From NCBI GenBank assembly GCA_019429205.1, contig JAHYIT010000004.1, positions 1-64,000 on the forward strand: a DNA stretch of 64,000 nucleotides. Reading direction: 5' to 3'. This DNA is from Mariniphaga sp. (GTDB lineage Bacteria > Bacteroidota > Bacteroidia > Bacteroidales > Prolixibacteraceae). Below are positions 62,058 through 64,000 of this stretch, in pieces. The notes below the pieces were generated by a model. That model was given only the letters and a program-made list of their open reading frames with translations. It searched no databases and was not told where the DNA came from. Position 1 is the first letter of the stretch. Every line of letters begins with the position of its first letter. The translations under genes were made by a program, and so were the position numbers.

Positions 62058-63167
62058 ATGTTCAAATTTTTGCTTTATCCTTTTTCATTTTTATACGGAA
62101 TTGCTGTTTATTTCCGCAATCTCTTATACGATTGGAATTTTCTGAAATCAAAAGAATTTGATGTACCTGTAATTTCCATCGGCAACATCACCGTTGGCGG
62201 AACCGGCAAAACCCCTCATGTGGAATACCTGGCAGAGCTTTTAAAAGATAAATTTGAAGTGGCCACCCTCAGCCGGGGATACAAAAGAAAAACAAAAGGA
62301 TTTAAACAGGTTGATGTAACTTCCAATGTTTTTGAGGCGGGTGATGAGCCCCTTCAAATCAAAAAAAAATTTCCTGAAATTACTGTTACCGTTTGCGAAA
62401 ACAGGGTTGAAGGCATGGAAAAAATGCTGGCTGCAACAGAAATTAAATCTCCCGATGTAGTTCTGCTCGACGATGCGTTTCAGCACCGCCGCATTATTGC
62501 GGGAATAAACATTTTGCTTATAGATTACAACCGCCCCATAAAGGAGGACAGCCTCTTGCCGGCAGGTCGGCTTCGCGAAAGTGCCTCCCAAATGAGAAGG
62601 GCGAACATTATTATTTTTACCAAATGCCCGCCTGCCAAAGTAACTCCCATTATGCGCCGGATTCTTCAAAAAGAAGTCAAACTTAAACCTTACCAGGAAT
62701 TGTTTTTTACCTCTTTTGAATATGGAAAAATCAAACCGGTGTTTTCTGGCAGTGAACTGAAAAACGATTTTTACAAAAAACAAACCCATGCCATCCTGAT
62801 TGTTACCGGAATTGCATTTCCTGTACTTATTCCTGAATACCTGAAACAGTTTGCAAACGAAACCGGTTTTATTCAGTTTCCCGATCACCATTACTATTCT
62901 TCCGACGATATTCAGCTAATAATGAATAAATTTGAAAAAATTAATTCACATCAAAAAATAATAATTACAACCGAAAAGGATGCCGTACGTTTTAAAGAGA
63001 TGCCCGATTTGGATGAGCAGTTTAAATCAGCACTTTATTGCCTTCCGGTAAAAGTTAAATTTCTTGACGAAGAAGGAAAAATGTTTAATAAAAAAATTTT
63101 GAATTATGTTGGAGAAAATAAAAGCAACCGCGAGTTACATAGAAGACAGAATAAAAGCCAGGCCTGA
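62058..63167 (+). CDS. lpxK: Tetraacyldisaccharide 4'-kinase
   Basis: 369 residues. VPVISIGNITVGGTGKTPHVEYLAELL is the Walker A of LpxK (near residues 37-63); LLDDAFQHRRI carries the catalytic Asp-His pair. It phosphorylates the 4' position of the lipid A precursor at the inner membrane. The last 20 codons overlap the start of the purine nucleoside phosphorylase gene (62 bases), so the end of LpxK is unusually long. Confidence 0.93.
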   Translation: MFKFLLYPFSFLYGIAVYFRNLLYDWNFLKSKEFDVPVISIGNITVGGTGKTPHVEYLAELLKDKFEVATLSRGYKRKTKGFKQVDVTSNVFEAGDEPLQIKKKFPEITVTVCENRVEGMEKMLAATEIKSPDVVLLDDAFQHRRIIAGINILLIDYNRPIKEDSLLPAGRLRESASQMRRANIIIFTKCPPAKVTPIMRRILQKEVKLKPYQELFFTSFEYGKIKPVFSGSELKNDFYKKQTHAILIVTGIAFPVLIPEYLKQFANETGFIQFPDHHYYSSDDIQLIMNKFEKINSHQKIIITTEKDAVRFKEMPDLDEQFKSALYCLPVKVKFLDEEGKMFNKKILNYVGENKSNRELHRRQNKSQA

Positions 63168-63918
63168 AACAGGAATTATTTTGGGCACCGGGCTTGGCGG
63201 TTTGGTTAAAGAAATTGAAATAATTGATTCCATTCCATACAATGAAATACCTGATTTTCCGGTTTCAACGGTTGATGGACATGCCGGCAGGTTAATTTAC
63301 GGCAAGCTGGGAAATATTGAAGTACTGGCCATGCAGGGACGGTTTCATTACTACGAAGGATATTCCATGAAGGAGGTTACTTTTCCGGTGCGGGTAATGA
63401 AATATGCAGGAGTAAAACAATTGTTTGTTTCCAACGCTTCGGGAGGGCTTAATCCGGAATGGCATGTGGGCGACATTGTAATTATTACCGATCACATCAA
63501 CTTTTTCCCGGAACACCCGCTGCACGGGAAAAACGAAAATGAACTGGGGCCGCGTTTTCCCGACATGAGCAAGGTTTACGACGAGCGGCTGCGCAACAAA
63601 GCCAAACTGATTGCCCTGGAACACAACATCCATGTAAAAGAAGGCATTTATATCGGCGTGCAGGGCCCTACCTTTGAAACGCCTGCCGAATATAAAATGT
63701 TCCGCATTTTTGGCGCCGACATTGTGGGCATGTCAACTGTACCTGAAGTTATAACTGCCCGGCATTCAGGAATGAAGGTTTTTGGCATTTCAATAATTAC
63801 CGACAGTGGCGTACCGGGTGAAATTGTAGAAATTTCGCACGAAGAAGTTCAGGAAGTGGCCATGAAAGCCGAACCAAAAATGACCCTGATATTAAAAAAG
63901 CTCATTGAAAGCATATAA
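63106..63918 (+). CDS. Purine nucleoside phosphorylase
   Basis: 270 residues. TGIILGTGLGGLVKEI gives the phosphate-binding Gly-rich site, LAMQGRFHYYEGY the ribose/phosphate Arg-His, NASGGLNPEW the base site, and GPTFETPAEYKMFRIFGADIVGMSTVPEVI the family signature. It splits inosine and guanosine to base and ribose 1-phosphate. The start (MLEKI) inside lpxK matches the normal N-terminus of Bacteroidota relatives, so the 62-base overlap is real. Confidence 0.94.
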   Translation: MLEKIKATASYIEDRIKARPETGIILGTGLGGLVKEIEIIDSIPYNEIPDFPVSTVDGHAGRLIYGKLGNIEVLAMQGRFHYYEGYSMKEVTFPVRVMKYAGVKQLFVSNASGGLNPEWHVGDIVIITDHINFFPEHPLHGKNENELGPRFPDMSKVYDERLRNKAKLIALEHNIHVKEGIYIGVQGPTFETPAEYKMFRIFGADIVGMSTVPEVITARHSGMKVFGISIITDSGVPGEIVEISHEEVQEVAMKAEPKMTLILKKLIESI

Positions 63919-63960
63919 GAGTTCAGAGTTCAAAGTTCAAAGTTTAAAGTTTAAAGTTTA
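63917..63960. repeat. AGTTC/TAAA heptad direct repeat
   Basis: Six or so copies of AGTTYAA/AGTTTAA-type heptads follow the purine phosphorylase stop. The unit is the same as in the array at 40512-40545, which carries AGTTTAAAGTTTAAA. Confidence 0.7.
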
Positions 63961-64000
63961 ATGAAAGCATTACATTTTGCCAGCGATACCGCCATTCCGG
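63961..64000 (+). other. Possible start of an incomplete gene at the window edge
   Basis: An ATG at 63961 right after the repeat opens MKALHFASDTAIP to the window end. Thirteen codons are too few to judge. The reverse strand is also open. Confidence 0.15.

Noticed and set aside
1-64000. CRISPR arrays, rRNA genes, prophage or complete insertion sequences
   Set aside because: No spaced direct repeats, rRNA sequence, transposase, integrase or phage structural genes were seen.

Overview
The window looks like a chromosomal segment of a Bacteroidota bacterium, most likely class Bacteroidia near the Marinilabiliales/Prolixibacteraceae. I infer this from four things: gene order (rplM-rpsI-rpsB-tsf; ileS-DksA/TraR-lspA), the family content (GSCFA, DUF2723/GT117, a TonB-plug protein, GH57 plus eukaryote-like branching enzyme), promoters of the form TAnnTTTG, and the near absence of Shine-Dalgarno sequences. 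Most genes are housekeeping genes in short operons on both strands.

Layout. 1-1.6 kb: a partial PHP-domain protein and a decaying MNT/HEPN toxin-antitoxin pair. 1.7-4.6 kb: ribosomal genes rplM, rpsI, rpsB and tsf, with a structured leader before rplM and before rpsB. 4.8-8.7 kb: queG, a large exported MG2/TonB-plug protein, and a DUF433 antitoxin whose toxin partner is reduced to two fragments. 8.8-12 kb (minus): a Cys/Met-metabolism PLP enzyme and a GH3 enzyme. 12.1-14.6 kb: a class A penicillin-binding protein. 14.6-25.5 kb: a glycogen cluster (branching enzyme, GSCFA protein, debranching enzyme, GT4 glycosyltransferase, GH57, glucan phosphorylase, XRE-cupin regulator). It is followed by an acyl-CoA synthetase, pyrH and frr. 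28.7-34.8 kb (minus): a small membrane protein, two glycosyltransferases, an exported Gfo/Idh/MocA oxidoreductase, and a NrfH-like tetraheme cytochrome fused to a SUMF1-type domain. 35-38.3 kb: a membrane-spanning LamG sensor with a cytoplasmic SARP-like region, then a beta-phosphoglucomutase-like HAD protein. 38.3-47.3 kb (minus): folate genes, ribE, cysS, lspA, a DksA/TraR protein and ileS. 47.4-52.5 kb: aldose epimerase, sulfatase, rnhB, a TonB-C-like protein and a patch of gene remnants. 52.6 kb: tRNA-Gln. 52.8-64 kb: a GT117 membrane protein, two hypotheticals, a D-2-hydroxyacid dehydrogenase, a CHRD lipoprotein, M28 and M48 peptidases, lpxK and purine nucleoside phosphorylase.

The most striking object is inside ileS. 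A cassette of about 440 bp, bounded by GC-rich inverted repeats and encoding an apparently intact DUF559 endonuclease-like domain, sits in frame within this essential tRNA synthetase. It makes the enzyme about 148 residues longer and has no intein splice signals. Other points of note are the cytochrome-SUMF1 fusion, which lacks the formylglycine-generating cysteines, the LamG-TM-SARP one-component regulator, the two similar ribosomal leaders, two decayed toxin-antitoxin loci, and a 21-bp inverted repeat between ribE and cysS.
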